A stretch of DNA of 64,000 nucleotides, from contig NZ_AUEQ01000001.1 in assembly GCF_000426065.1 (NCBI RefSeq), forward strand, positions 62,001-126,000, written 5' to 3'. Positions 55,562-64,000 of the stretch are shown one piece after another. Below the pieces are notes generated by a model. That model worked only from the letters and a program-made list of their open reading frames with translations, had not been told where the DNA came from and ran no database searches. Within the stretch, counting starts at the first letter, position 1; each line of letters opens with the position of its first letter. This DNA is from Mycobacterium sp. URHD0025. GTDB taxonomy: Bacteria > Actinomycetota > Actinomycetes > Mycobacteriales > Mycobacteriaceae. Both the position numbers and the translations under genes were made by a program.

Positions 55562-58066
55562 ATGACCGTGCCGGAGCCCGTTTCGGAGCTTCCGCCGGCT
55601 GCCCGGTCGGCAATCGATTCGGTATCGGCCAACCCCACCGCACCGGTCAAGCGGCTGGTGTCCGGTGGCATCGGAACCGGGAAGAGCACGGTGCTGGCCG
55701 AGATCCGCGGGGCGCTGCGCGACGCCGGCCGCATGGTGCTGACGCGGGCGCCCCGACCGGATGACGCGCCCGAGGCGGCATTCGTCGTCGACGACGTACA
55801 TCTTCTCGGTGACAGCGAAATTGACTGTCTCACAGAGAAAGTCGCCGACCCGTCGGCGACAGTCGTGGTGGCCGGCGAGCCGTTGACGCATCGCCCGCCG
55901 CTGCAGACATTGGACACCGCGCTGGAGCGGGAGAATCCGGTGGTGCGGCTCGGGCCGCTGACCGCCGCCGAGGTGGGCCGGCTACTGGGGACGGCGCCGA
56001 ACGCCCCGGCAACGCAGGAAACCGTCCGATCGGTGCTTGCCGCGACGGCCGGGTTGCCGTTTCTGCTGTCGGCGGCAGCTGCGGCCGACGCGCCGGCGGA
56101 AGCCGCCCGGTTCGCATTGCTGCAGCGGTTACGCCGGGTTGACGACGACACCCGCGACGCACTGCTGATCCTGTCGTTGAGCCAGGATCTGGGCCCCGAC
56201 GACGTGGCGGCGGCCCTGCGGTTGCCTGGCGCCCAGGCGTCGATCCTTGTCGACCGGGCCCGCGCCGGCGGGTTGGTGGAGCCGTCACACGACCGGCGAT
56301 TCGTGCGGATGGTTCACGAGTCACTCGCCCAGATCGCCGGGGCGGCCCGCCACCACGAGATCGAAACCTGCCTTCTCGCTTCACAACTCGAGCTGTCCAC
56401 ACTGTCCGCCGATCTCGCGATGCGCCTGGCCGAACATGGCCTGCGCGATGATCGGCTGGCCGAGGCGCTCGCCGAGCACGCCGCACACAATCGCGCCAAG
56501 CCGGCCCGGGCGGCCAGGCTCTACCGCGCAGCGGTCACGGCCGGCGCGGCGGCGGTGAGCACCCGGCTGGCCGATGCCCTGGCCCTGGCCGGGGACTGCA
56601 CCACGGCGGCCCGGATGGCCGACGAGTTGCTGGGTTCCGACGATCCGGCCGAACGCGCCACCGCGGTCCGGATCGCGGCCAGCGTCGCCATGCACGACGG
56701 CAACGCCGCCCAGGCCGCCGACCTGTTCCGGTGGCTCGGGAGTTATCCCGACATCCTGACGAGTTCGGCGAGCACCACCGCCTTCCTCGCGGCCGGTGAC
56801 CGCGAGGCCGCGCGCGCGTCGTCGAGCTCGGAGGCGGCGGGGCCGCCCACCTCGACGGCGCGGGCGGCACGCAGCCTGGCCGAAGGTCTGGTGCTGTCGC
56901 TGGACCAGCCGTTCGCCGTGACCGTGGCCCGGCTGAATCACGCCGTCACGGGTTATCAAGCCGGCGGCGTCGCACCCGATACCCCGGCCGCGCTGGTGAC
57001 GCTGGCGGCACTGCACGGTGGCGACTCGGTGCGGGCGCGCAGTGTGATCAGCCGGGCCGTGCGTGCCGGCGGAGTGGACGGCGTGGGCGAGGAGGCCTTC
57101 AGCGCGGCGCGGCATCGCTTGCTGTTGGGTTGGGTGAAGATGCAGGACGGCCAGCTGGCCGCGGCCGGCGCGGATGCCGCCGCTGCCGAAGCCGGTGACG
57201 CGCTGCACCGGCGCGACGCCCTGTGGGCGGCGGCGCTGCGTACCGCGATCGCGCGGCGCAGCGGGGACAGCGGCGCGGTCCAGAAGTATTGGTATGCGGC
57301 GGTGGAGGTGCTCGCCGAGTACTCGATCGACCTGTTCTCCCTGTTGCCGCTGGGCGAGCTGTGGGTGGCCGGGGCCCGCATGCGCCAGATCGACCGCCTG
57401 GAACACTCGCTGTCCGGGGCGTGGGAACTGCTCACAGCACTCGGCGATCCGGTGTTGTGGTCGGTGCCCCTGCACTGGGCGGGTGTGCACGCCGGGATTC
57501 TGGCCAACTCGCCCGGCGCCGTCGCCCCGCACGGTCAGGCACTCACCGCCGCGGCCGGGCAGAGTGCCTTCGCCCGCGCCCTGGCGAACGCCGGCCGCAC
57601 CTGGCTGCGGGTGCTGGCCAACCACGTCGACACCGATGAGGTCACGACGGCCGCCCGAGCGCTGGCCCAGTTCGGGTTGACCTGGGACGGCACCCGACTG
57701 GCGAGTCAGGCCGCACTGCAGACTCCGGATGCCCGGGTATCGCAGGCGATGCTGCAACTGGCCCGCGATCTCAAGCAGAGCAGTGCGGCCGACGAGGTGG
57801 CGGCCGCGCCGGGATCTTCGGCGGCTCCGGCGGGCATCGCCGCTCAGGCCGCCCCGGCCCCGTCGTCGACCAAGCTGTCCGACCGCGAGCGGGAGGTGGC
57901 CGAACTACTACTGCTCGGGATGCCCTACCGCGATATCGGCAGCCAACTGTTCATCTCGGCGAAGACCGTCGAGCATCATGTGGCCCGCATCCGGCGCCGC
58001 CTCGGCGCCGAATCGCGCACGGAAATGCTGTCGATGTTGCGGGCGATGCTGGCGCCTCAAGGCTGA
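55562..58066 (+). CDS. iniR: LuxR-family STAND regulator, Rv0339c/IniR homologue
   Basis: An 834-residue regulator, close to the 832 of Rv0339c. P-loop GGIGTGKST near residue 35, Walker B-like FVVDDVHLLGD near 80, a helical TPR-like middle (300-740), and a LuxR HTH at the C-terminus (KLSDREREVAELLLLGMPYR, with SAKTVEHHVARIRRRL). Rv0339c (IniR) was reported to control iniBAC in M. tuberculosis in response to a cell-wall-stress-linked sugar signal. It is transcribed with the Hsp70-like gene and towards etfD. The symbol follows that assignment; the ligand here is untested. Confidence 0.85.
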   Translation: MTVPEPVSELPPAARSAIDSVSANPTAPVKRLVSGGIGTGKSTVLAEIRGALRDAGRMVLTRAPRPDDAPEAAFVVDDVHLLGDSEIDCLTEKVADPSATVVVAGEPLTHRPPLQTLDTALERENPVVRLGPLTAAEVGRLLGTAPNAPATQETVRSVLAATAGLPFLLSAAAAADAPAEAARFALLQRLRRVDDDTRDALLILSLSQDLGPDDVAAALRLPGAQASILVDRARAGGLVEPSHDRRFVRMVHESLAQIAGAARHHEIETCLLASQLELSTLSADLAMRLAEHGLRDDRLAEALAEHAAHNRAKPARAARLYRAAVTAGAAAVSTRLADALALAGDCTTAARMADELLGSDDPAERATAVRIAASVAMHDGNAAQAADLFRWLGSYPDILTSSASTTAFLAAGDREAARASSSSEAAGPPTSTARAARSLAEGLVLSLDQPFAVTVARLNHAVTGYQAGGVAPDTPAALVTLAALHGGDSVRARSVISRAVRAGGVDGVGEEAFSAARHRLLLGWVKMQDGQLAAAGADAAAAEAGDALHRRDALWAAALRTAIARRSGDSGAVQKYWYAAVEVLAEYSIDLFSLLPLGELWVAGARMRQIDRLEHSLSGAWELLTALGDPVLWSVPLHWAGVHAGILANSPGAVAPHGQALTAAAGQSAFARALANAGRTWLRVLANHVDTDEVTTAARALAQFGLTWDGTRLASQAALQTPDARVSQAMLQLARDLKQSSAADEVAAAPGSSAAPAGIAAQAAPAPSSTKLSDREREVAELLLLGMPYRDIGSQLFISAKTVEHHVARIRRRLGAESRTEMLSMLRAMLAPQG

Positions 58067-58152
58067 GACCTCGAACACAGTGAGCTCCAAGTTAGGCAAG
58101 CCTCGGTAGCGGTAAGAAACGAGTAAATGTCACTATGAGCTGAAGGAAGCTA

Positions 58153-58195
58153 AGTTACCGACGGGTAACTATGCCCAAGTTACCCGCGAGTAACT
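58153..58195. promoter_or_regulatory. Two tandem palindromes upstream of etfD
   Basis: AGTTAC-CGACGG-GTAACT (58153-58170) and AGTTAC-CCGCGA-GTAACT (58178-58195) are identical in both arms and 25 bp apart centre to centre. They end 19 bp before the GTG start, spanning the probable promoter or 5' leader. Such sites usually bind TetR-family dimers; the regulator is not encoded next to them. The AT-rich arms and exact identity leave little doubt that they are functional. Confidence 0.75.
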
Positions 58196-58214
58196 CGCGA
58201 ATGGAGGCGTTTCT

Positions 58215-61200
58215 GTGGAGAGTCTCGAACACACCCTTGTGGTGTCGCGGCTGATTCTCGGTGTGCTCGCCACGCTCGTCGTGCTGGCGTTCGCCGCCAA
58301 GCGTGTGCTGTGGCTGACCAAGCTCATCAGCTCGGGGCAGAAGGTCGGCGACGAACGCGGCCGTAAGGACCATCTGGTTCAGCGTTTCCTGAACCAGAAC
58401 AAGGAGGTCTTCGCTCAGTCGAAGCTCCTGAAGTGGTCCATCCCCGGTCTCGCGCACTTCTTCACCATGTGGGGCTTCTTCGTCCTGGCCACGGTGTACC
58501 TCGAGGCCTACGGCGTGCTGTTCGACCCCGAATTCCACATCCCGCTCGTCGGCCGCTGGGCGGTGCTGGGCTTCCTACAGGACTTCTTCGCCGTCGCCGT
58601 GCTGGCCGGCATCATCGTCTTCGCGATCATCCGTATCCGGAAGAATCCCGAGCAGCTCGGCCGCGAATCCCGCTTCTACGGCTCGCACAACGGCGGCGCC
58701 TGGACGATTCTGATCATGATCTTCCTGGTCATCGCCACCTACGCGGTCTTCCGCGGCGCGGCCGTCAACGTGCTGGACGAGGACTTCCCCTACCAGTCGG
58801 GCGCATTCTTCTCCGACGGCATGGCCGCGCTGCTGGCCCCGCTGGGGCACACCGCCAACGTGTGGCTGGAGAGCATCGCACTGCTGGCCCACCTCGGCGT
58901 CATGCTCGCCTTCCTGCTGATCGTGTTGCACTCCAAGCACCTGCACATCGGCCTGGCGCCCATCAATGTCACCTTCAAGCGTCTGCCCGACGGTCTCGGC
59001 CCGCTGCTGCCGATGGAGTACAAGGGCGAGCAGATCGACTTCGAGGACCCCGCCGAGGATGCGGTGTTCGGTAAGGGCCGGATCGAGGACTTCACCTGGA
59101 AGGGCAACCTCGACATGGCCACCTGCACCGAGTGCGGTCGCTGCCAGTCGCAGTGCCCGGCCTGGAACACCGGTAAGCCGTTGTCTCCCAAGCTCGTCAT
59201 CATGAACCTGCGCGACCACCTGTTCGCCAAGGCTCCCTACATCATCGAGGGCAAGCCGATGCCCGAGGAGGGCTCGGTCGACTTCGCCAAGCTGGGCGAC
59301 AGCCTGCACGGGCACGGTGTGCCCGAAGACGGCTTCGCCCGCATCGAGGGCTCCGGACCCGAGCAGGCCCTGCGCCCGCTGGTCGGTACGGCGGAGGCCG
59401 GCGGCGTCATCGATCCGGACGTGCTGTGGTCCTGCACCAACTGCGGTGCCTGCGTCGAGCAGTGCCCCGTCGACATCGAGCACATCGACCACATCGTCGA
59501 CATGCGCCGCTACCAGGTCATGGTCGAGTCGGAGTTCCCCGGTGAGCTCGGCGTGCTGTTCAAGAACCTGGAGACCAAGGGCAATCCCTGGGGCCAGAAC
59601 GCCAAGGACCGCACCAACTGGATCGACGAGGTCGACTTCGACGTGCCGGTCTACGGCGAGGACGTGGAGAGCTTCGACGGCTTCGAGTACCTGTTCTGGG
59701 TCGGTTGCGCCGGCGCCTACGAGGACCGCGCCAAGAAGACCACCAAGGCCGTCGCCGAACTGCTCGCCGCTTCGGGCGTGAAGTTCCTGGTGCTGGGCAC
59801 CGGTGAGACCTGTACCGGTGACTCGGCTCGCCGCTCCGGCAACGAGTTCCTGTTCCAGCAGCTGGCGGCGCAGAACGTCGAGACCATCAACGAGCTGTTC
59901 GAGGGCGTCGAGACGGTCGACCGCAAGATCGTGGTCACCTGCCCGCACTGCTTCAACACCATCGGCCGCGAATATCCGCAGCTGGGCGCCAACTACACCG
60001 TGGTGCACCACACACAGCTGCTCAACCGGCTGGTCCGGGACAAGAAGCTGGTGCCGGTCAAGTCCACCGGCGGCCCCGAGGTCACCTACCACGACCCGTG
60101 CTTCCTTGGCCGCCACAACAAGGTCTACGAGGCGCCGCGTGAGCTGGTCGAGGCCTCCGGTGTGACGCTGAAGGAAATGCCCCGCCATGCCGACCGCGGC
60201 CTGTGCTGTGGTGCCGGTGGCGCGCGCATGTGGATGGAAGAGCATATCGGCAAGCGCGTCAACGTCGAGCGCACGGAAGAGGCGATGGACACCGCCTCGA
60301 CCATCGCGACCGGCTGCCCGTTCTGCCGCGTGATGATCACCGACGGTGTCGACGACGTGGCCGCGGCCCGCAACGTCGACAAGGCCGAAGTGCTCGACGT
60401 GGCTCAGCTGCTGCTGAACTCGTTGGACAAGAGCACTGTCACGCTGCCGGAAAAGGGCACCGCGGCAAAGGAATCCGAGAAGCGCGCCGAGGCTCGGGCC
60501 GCAGCGGAGGCCAAGGCCGAAGCCGCGGCACCGGTTGTCACCGAGGAGGCCCCGGCAGCCGAGGCAGCTCCTGCGGCGGAGGCTCCCGCGGCCCCGGCAG
60601 CAGCTCCGGCTCCGGTCACGGGTCTGGGCATGGCCGGTGGCGCGAAGCGTCCGGGCGCCAAGAAGGCTGGCGCTCCGGCCGCATCGGCAGCTCCGGCAGC
60701 CGAGGCCCCCGCCGCACCGGCTGCTCCCGTCAAGGGTCTGGGCATCGCCGGCGGTGCCAAGCGGCCGGGCGCCAAGAAGGCGGCTCCCGCCGCGTCGGCT
60801 CCGGCTGAATCTGCCGCTCCCGCGACGGAAGCTCCGGCAGCTCCCGCGGCACCGGTGAAGGGTCTGGGCCTGGCGGCCGGCGCGAAGCGTCCGGGCGCCA
60901 AGAAGGCTGCTCCGGCGGCGTCCGCTCCCGCGGCTCCAGCCGAGCCTGCCGCTCCGGCTGAGTCTGCCGCTCCGGCGGCCGAGCCGGCCAAGCCGGAACC
61001 TCCAGTGGTCGGCCTCGGTATCGCGGCGGGTGCGCGTCGTCCGGGCGCGAAGAAGTCCACACCGGCTGCTCCGGCCGCTCCCGCGGCACCTGCCGCCGAG
61101 CCGACGCCGGAGCCGGAGGCTGAAAAGCCGGCCGAGGCCGAAAAGCCCGCCGAACCCGCCAAACCGGAGCCTCCGGTCGTGGGCCTGGGCATCAAGCCGG

Positions 61201-61226
61201 GCGCCAAGCGCCCCGGTAAGCGCTGA
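58215..61226 (+). CDS. etfD: EtfD-type iron-sulfur membrane oxidoreductase (Rv0338c homologue)
   Basis: A 1003-residue protein. Five or six membrane helices (1-250) are followed by two [4Fe-4S] motifs (CTECGRCQSQCP near 300 and CTNCGACVEQCP near 411) and two CCG domains (CPHC, DPCFLGRHN, LCCGAGGARMWMEE, CPFC). Rv0338c/EtfD passes electrons from ETF (acyl-CoA dehydrogenases) to menaquinone and is essential in M. tuberculosis. The GTG at 58215 follows GGAGG. From about residue 750 a long Ala/Pro tail carries five GLG-x3-GA(K/R)RPG(A)K motifs, longer than in Rv0338c (882 residues). Confidence 0.88.
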   Translation: MESLEHTLVVSRLILGVLATLVVLAFAAKRVLWLTKLISSGQKVGDERGRKDHLVQRFLNQNKEVFAQSKLLKWSIPGLAHFFTMWGFFVLATVYLEAYGVLFDPEFHIPLVGRWAVLGFLQDFFAVAVLAGIIVFAIIRIRKNPEQLGRESRFYGSHNGGAWTILIMIFLVIATYAVFRGAAVNVLDEDFPYQSGAFFSDGMAALLAPLGHTANVWLESIALLAHLGVMLAFLLIVLHSKHLHIGLAPINVTFKRLPDGLGPLLPMEYKGEQIDFEDPAEDAVFGKGRIEDFTWKGNLDMATCTECGRCQSQCPAWNTGKPLSPKLVIMNLRDHLFAKAPYIIEGKPMPEEGSVDFAKLGDSLHGHGVPEDGFARIEGSGPEQALRPLVGTAEAGGVIDPDVLWSCTNCGACVEQCPVDIEHIDHIVDMRRYQVMVESEFPGELGVLFKNLETKGNPWGQNAKDRTNWIDEVDFDVPVYGEDVESFDGFEYLFWVGCAGAYEDRAKKTTKAVAELLAASGVKFLVLGTGETCTGDSARRSGNEFLFQQLAAQNVETINELFEGVETVDRKIVVTCPHCFNTIGREYPQLGANYTVVHHTQLLNRLVRDKKLVPVKSTGGPEVTYHDPCFLGRHNKVYEAPRELVEASGVTLKEMPRHADRGLCCGAGGARMWMEEHIGKRVNVERTEEAMDTASTIATGCPFCRVMITDGVDDVAAARNVDKAEVLDVAQLLLNSLDKSTVTLPEKGTAAKESEKRAEARAAAEAKAEAAAPVVTEEAPAAEAAPAAEAPAAPAAAPAPVTGLGMAGGAKRPGAKKAGAPAASAAPAAEAPAAPAAPVKGLGIAGGAKRPGAKKAAPAASAPAESAAPATEAPAAPAAPVKGLGLAAGAKRPGAKKAAPAASAPAAPAEPAAPAESAAPAAEPAKPEPPVVGLGIAAGARRPGAKKSTPAAPAAPAAPAAEPTPEPEAEKPAEAEKPAEPAKPEPPVVGLGIKPGAKRPGKR

Positions 61227-61242
61227 GCACGTCGTCAACGCA

Positions 61243-61279
61243 CCGAACGGCCATCTCCGCAACGGAGGTGGCCGTTCGG
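61243..61279. terminator. Bidirectional terminator between etfD and the small exported gene
   Basis: CCGAACGGCCATCTCCG (61243-61259) pairs with CGGAGGTGGCCGTTCGG (61263-61279) over 17 bp with one G-U-type mismatch and a 3-nt loop. It sits between convergent genes ending at 61226 and 61293. Confidence 0.82.
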
Positions 61280-61292
61280 CGTATCCGGGGAA

Positions 61293-61541
61293 TCAGCTTC
61301 CGCTACCACCGAAGGGCTTGGCTTTGACCGGAGGCGCCGCGACCGCCGGGGCGATGGTGCCGGTATAGGTGACTGTCGTGGTTTCACCGAGGGTCATCGA
61401 TCCGCCGGAAACGACGGTCGCCGGGCCCTGTTCCTGTGCTCCGCCCAGGGTCGCAGCGAGGACACCCATCGCGACGACGGCGCTGCCGCCGAGTGCCGCG
61501 GCCAGCGTGTTGACTCGGAAAATGCCGGTGATTCGTGCCAT
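61293..61541 (-). CDS. Small exported protein, mycobacteria-specific
   Basis: An 82-residue protein: basic start (MARITGIFRVN), hydrophobic segment TLAAALGGSAVVAMGVLAAT (11-30), and a short mature part with a GGxMTLGETTTVTYTGT pattern and a Pro/Ala end. Signal cleavage after the hydrophobic stretch is likely. Such small proteins with the phrase SGGSMTLGETTTVTYTGT recur in mycobacteria, but no role is known. The ATG at 61541 places the signal at the N-terminus; an ATG four codons upstream is less likely. It ends at the terminator shared with etfD. Confidence 0.65.
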   Translation of the reverse strand: MARITGIFRVNTLAAALGGSAVVAMGVLAATLGGAQEQGPATVVSGGSMTLGETTTVTYTGTIAPAVAAPPVKAKPFGGSGS

Positions 61542-61784
61542 GTGGATTGCCAATCGTGTCGAGTTGTTGCCGACTCAAATACCCTCTGACCTGGGGAAAT
61601 CGGCAACGGTTTGTGTTCCAGCCATGGTTGCGCAGGTTTGTTCCCGGCGCGCGGCCGCCCAAGCGAATCCACAGCGGGTTGCCATCCGAATGACAGGAAG
61701 ACCCGCAGCGTGAAATCGGCAGACTGTGGCGGTGACCACCGATAACGTCGGCAAATTCCAAATTCGGTGGACGGTGATGAGACC

Positions 61785-63056
61785 ATGGTGAGCGTGACTA
61801 CTCACCAGTTGCCGTGGCAGACCGGTCAGCACCCGAAGCCGCGTACGTTTGCCCAGTCCACGAAGCTGCAGGACGTCCTGTACGAGATCCGTGGACCGGT
61901 ACACGAGCATGCCTCGCGGCTGGAAGCCGAAGGTCACCGCATCCTCAAGCTGAACATCGGCAACCCCGCACCGTTCGGCTTCGAGGCACCCGACGTGATC
62001 ATGCGCGACATGATCCAGGCCCTGCCGTACGCGCAGGGCTATTCCGACTCCAAGGGCATTGCCAGCGCGCGCCGCGCGGTGTTCACCCGGTACGAACTGG
62101 TCGAGGGCTTCCCCCGGTTCGACATCGACGACGTGTATCTGGGCAATGGCGTCTCCGAGCTCATCACCATGACCCTGCAGGCGCTGCTCGACAACGGGGA
62201 TCAGGTGCTCATCCCGGCGCCGGACTATCCACTGTGGACTGCCTCGACCGCACTGGCCGGCGGCACGCCCGTCCACTACATGTGCGATGAGACCCAGGGC
62301 TGGAATCCTGACGTCGCCGACATCGAGTCCAAGATCACCGAGCGCACCAAGGCGCTCGTGGTGATCAACCCGAACAACCCCACGGGCGCGGTGTACAGCC
62401 GCGAAACCCTGGAGCAGATGGTCGAGTTGGCGCGCAAGCATCAGCTCCTGCTGTTGGCCGACGAGATCTACGACAAGATCCTCTACGACGACGCCAAGCA
62501 CATCTCCCTGGCGACATTGGCGCCTGACCTTCTGTGCCTGACTTTCAATGGACTGTCCAAGGCCTACCGGGTCGCCGGCTACCGCGCCGGCTGGTTGGTG
62601 ATCACGGGCCCCAAGGAGCACGCGAGCAGCTTCATCGAGGGCATCAGCCTGTTGTCCAATATGCGGTTGTGCCCGAATGTGCCTGCGCAGCATGCGATTC
62701 AAGTGGCGCTCGGTGGGCATCAGAGCATCGACGATCTCGTACTGCCCGGTGGCCGGCTGCTCGAGCAACGCGACGTCGCATGGACCAAGCTCAACGAGAT
62801 CCCGGGAGTGTCCTGCGTGAAACCGGCGGGTGCGCTGTACGCGTTCCCGCGCCTGGATCCCGAGGTGCACGACATCCACGACGACGAGCAGTTGGTGCTC
62901 GACTTGCTGTTGCAGGAGAAGATCCTGCTGACGCAGGGCACGGGATTCAACTGGCCCACACCGGATCACCTGCGCATCGTCACTCTGCCGTGGGCACGTG
63001 ACCTGGCCCAGGCTATCGAGCGGCTGGGCAACTTCCTGGTCGGCTACCGGCAGTAG
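61785..63056 (+). CDS. aspC: PLP-dependent aminotransferase, AspC (Rv0337c) type
   Basis: A 423-residue fold-type I aminotransferase. The cofactor Lys is in GLSKAYRVAGYRAGW near residue 258, PNNPTGAVY near 195, and the substrate Arg is in HLRIVTLPW near the C-terminus. It resembles AlaA/AspC-like enzymes (Rv0337c is an aspartate or alanine transaminase). The ATG at 61785 gives MVSVTTHQLPW; an upstream ATG at 61767 would add six residues. It follows etfD as Rv0337c follows Rv0338c in the M. tuberculosis order, with the small gene between. Confidence 0.9.
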   Translation: MVSVTTHQLPWQTGQHPKPRTFAQSTKLQDVLYEIRGPVHEHASRLEAEGHRILKLNIGNPAPFGFEAPDVIMRDMIQALPYAQGYSDSKGIASARRAVFTRYELVEGFPRFDIDDVYLGNGVSELITMTLQALLDNGDQVLIPAPDYPLWTASTALAGGTPVHYMCDETQGWNPDVADIESKITERTKALVVINPNNPTGAVYSRETLEQMVELARKHQLLLLADEIYDKILYDDAKHISLATLAPDLLCLTFNGLSKAYRVAGYRAGWLVITGPKEHASSFIEGISLLSNMRLCPNVPAQHAIQVALGGHQSIDDLVLPGGRLLEQRDVAWTKLNEIPGVSCVKPAGALYAFPRLDPEVHDIHDDEQLVLDLLLQEKILLTQGTGFNWPTPDHLRIVTLPWARDLAQAIERLGNFLVGYRQ

Positions 63057-63096
63057 GCGCCAGGAACCAGGCAGCCGACCGCTCTAGTCTGTCGGG

Positions 63097-64000
63097 GTGG
63101 CGCACACGCATTCTCATTCGCATTCGCTGGCAGGCCCATCTCCGCTGGGTCCGTTGGCCGCCCGCATCGTCGTCGGCCTGTTGGTCGCCATCGGGCTGGC
63201 GGTCATCGTCGGCGCCGGCGTGCTGTGGCCCAGCCATCAGAAGGTGGACATCCCGCTGCCTTTCCAGAATGCCGCGGGCGGGGCTGTCACCACCGAGGCG
63301 GGCCACGTTGTTTCGAGCAGCCTCGCTGACTGCGGCAGCCCGTCGGCCGGCGGCGTGCTGACGGCCAAACCGCAGCCCGCCGAGCCGGGTGGCGGCACGT
63401 GTGTGCAGAACCTGGTGGCCATCGATTCCGGCCCGAACAAGGGCGCCGACACGCTGCTGGAGTTCACCACCGGGCCGGGACAGCCGAATCTTGTTGCCGG
63501 AGACAGCATCCGAGTGAGCCGTCAGGTCGACCAGGCCGGCACGACGAGCTACGCGTTCTTCGACTACGAGCGCACCTGGCCGCTGATCGCACTGGCCGTG
63601 GCGTTCACGGTGGTGATCGTGGCCGTGGCGCGCTGGCGCGGATTGCGCGCCATCATCGGCATCGTGGTCGCATTCGCGGTGCTGATGATCTTCCTGTTAC
63701 CCGCATTGCGCGACGGCGCCCCCGCGATACCGGTGTCACTCGTGGCCTCGGCAGCCATTCTCTACGCGGTGATCTACCTGGCCCACGGCGTCAGCCTGCG
63801 CACCAGCGCGGCCCTGCTGGGCACTTTGACCTCGCTGTTGTTGGCCGCCATTCTGTCCTGGGCAGCAATCGAATTGGCTCATTTGACCGGCCTGTCCGAG
63901 GATCAGAACAACGAGGTCGCTGCCTATCTGGGCAATGTGTCGATCACCGGTCTGCTGCTGGCGGGTTTCATCATCGGCTCACTCGGTGTGCTCAACGACG
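63097..64000 (+). CDS. YibE/F family membrane protein, 3' part cut by window edge
   Basis: From the GTG at 63097 (VAHTHSHSHS, an unusual alternating His stretch) the frame stays open to the end: 301 residues shown. An N-terminal helix (about 25-45) precedes an extracytoplasmic region with four Cys (about 85-115), then a series of helices (about 165-185, 188-208, 216-240, 245-265 and 285-301). The later part matches the YibE/F family. The His-rich start could bind metal. The function of the family is unknown; the C-terminus is not in this window. Confidence 0.75.
   Translation, partial: MAHTHSHSHSLAGPSPLGPLAARIVVGLLVAIGLAVIVGAGVLWPSHQKVDIPLPFQNAAGGAVTTEAGHVVSSSLADCGSPSAGGVLTAKPQPAEPGGGTCVQNLVAIDSGPNKGADTLLEFTTGPGQPNLVAGDSIRVSRQVDQAGTTSYAFFDYERTWPLIALAVAFTVVIVAVARWRGLRAIIGIVVAFAVLMIFLLPALRDGAPAIPVSLVASAAILYAVIYLAHGVSLRTSAALLGTLTSLLLAAILSWAAIELAHLTGLSEDQNNEVAAYLGNVSITGLLLAGFIIGSLGVLND

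Overview
The window is high-GC DNA from a mycobacterium, most likely a Mycolicibacterium-type or other environmental species. The evidence is gene content and order. It carries counterparts of the M. tuberculosis Rv0383c-clpB-Rv0385 block, the dnaK-grpE-dnaJ1-hspR operon (Rv0350-Rv0353), the iniBAC locus with Rv0340 and Rv0339c, etfD (Rv0338c) and aspC (Rv0337c). Between these conserved islands lie accessory blocks that the tubercle bacillus order lacks, as far as I recall it. No rRNA, tRNA, CRISPR array, insertion sequence or prophage was seen. Family names come from reading motifs by eye; no database search was run.

Left part (1-18.6 kb): a partial short-chain dehydrogenase; an Rv0383c-like membrane protein; a TetR regulator divergent from a Rieske oxygenase/NAD(P) dehydrogenase pair; an alpha/beta hydrolase ending in a bidirectional terminator; clpB with an HspR box laid over a SigH-type promoter; a glycosyltransferase, a GAP-family membrane protein and a CYTH-domain protein; a pair of paralogous small membrane proteins; an orphan espA-espC-espD-like module for type VII secretion; a TetR/permease pair with a clear operator; an Rv0385-like flavohaemoglobin; an aldose 1-epimerase; and two small exported or anchored proteins.

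Middle part (18.6-34.8 kb): the translationally coupled dnaK-grpE-dnaJ-hspR operon with two HspR boxes upstream; DUF4393 and DUF445 genes; L-serine dehydratase behind a tandem glycine riboswitch; a LacI regulator with a palindromic operator facing an arylsulfotransferase/ABC-transporter operon that opens with a 10-codon leader; a membrane protein; an oxygen-binding-diiron-type metallo-beta-lactamase-fold protein; a lipoprotein; and a TIGR03085-type protein.

Right part (34.8-64 kb): one 8.3-kb gene encodes an approximately 2779-residue regulator with winged helix, BTAD, class III cyclase, STAND ATPase and TPR-like regions, followed by an array of about eleven NTF2/SnoaL-like domains. After an F420-type oxidoreductase, two Thr-rich membrane-anchored proteins and an AbiEi/Vsr-like protein comes an extended ini locus. 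Here iniB-iniA-iniC and an Rv0340-like gene are flanked on both sides by membrane-anchored Hsp70-like ATPases with Pro/Thr-rich tails, and the Rv0339c (IniR)-type regulator follows one of them. TAGGGG clusters occur in both promoter regions of this locus. Then come etfD, behind two tandem palindromes and with a repetitive basic tail, a small secreted protein, aspC and a partial YibE/F membrane protein.
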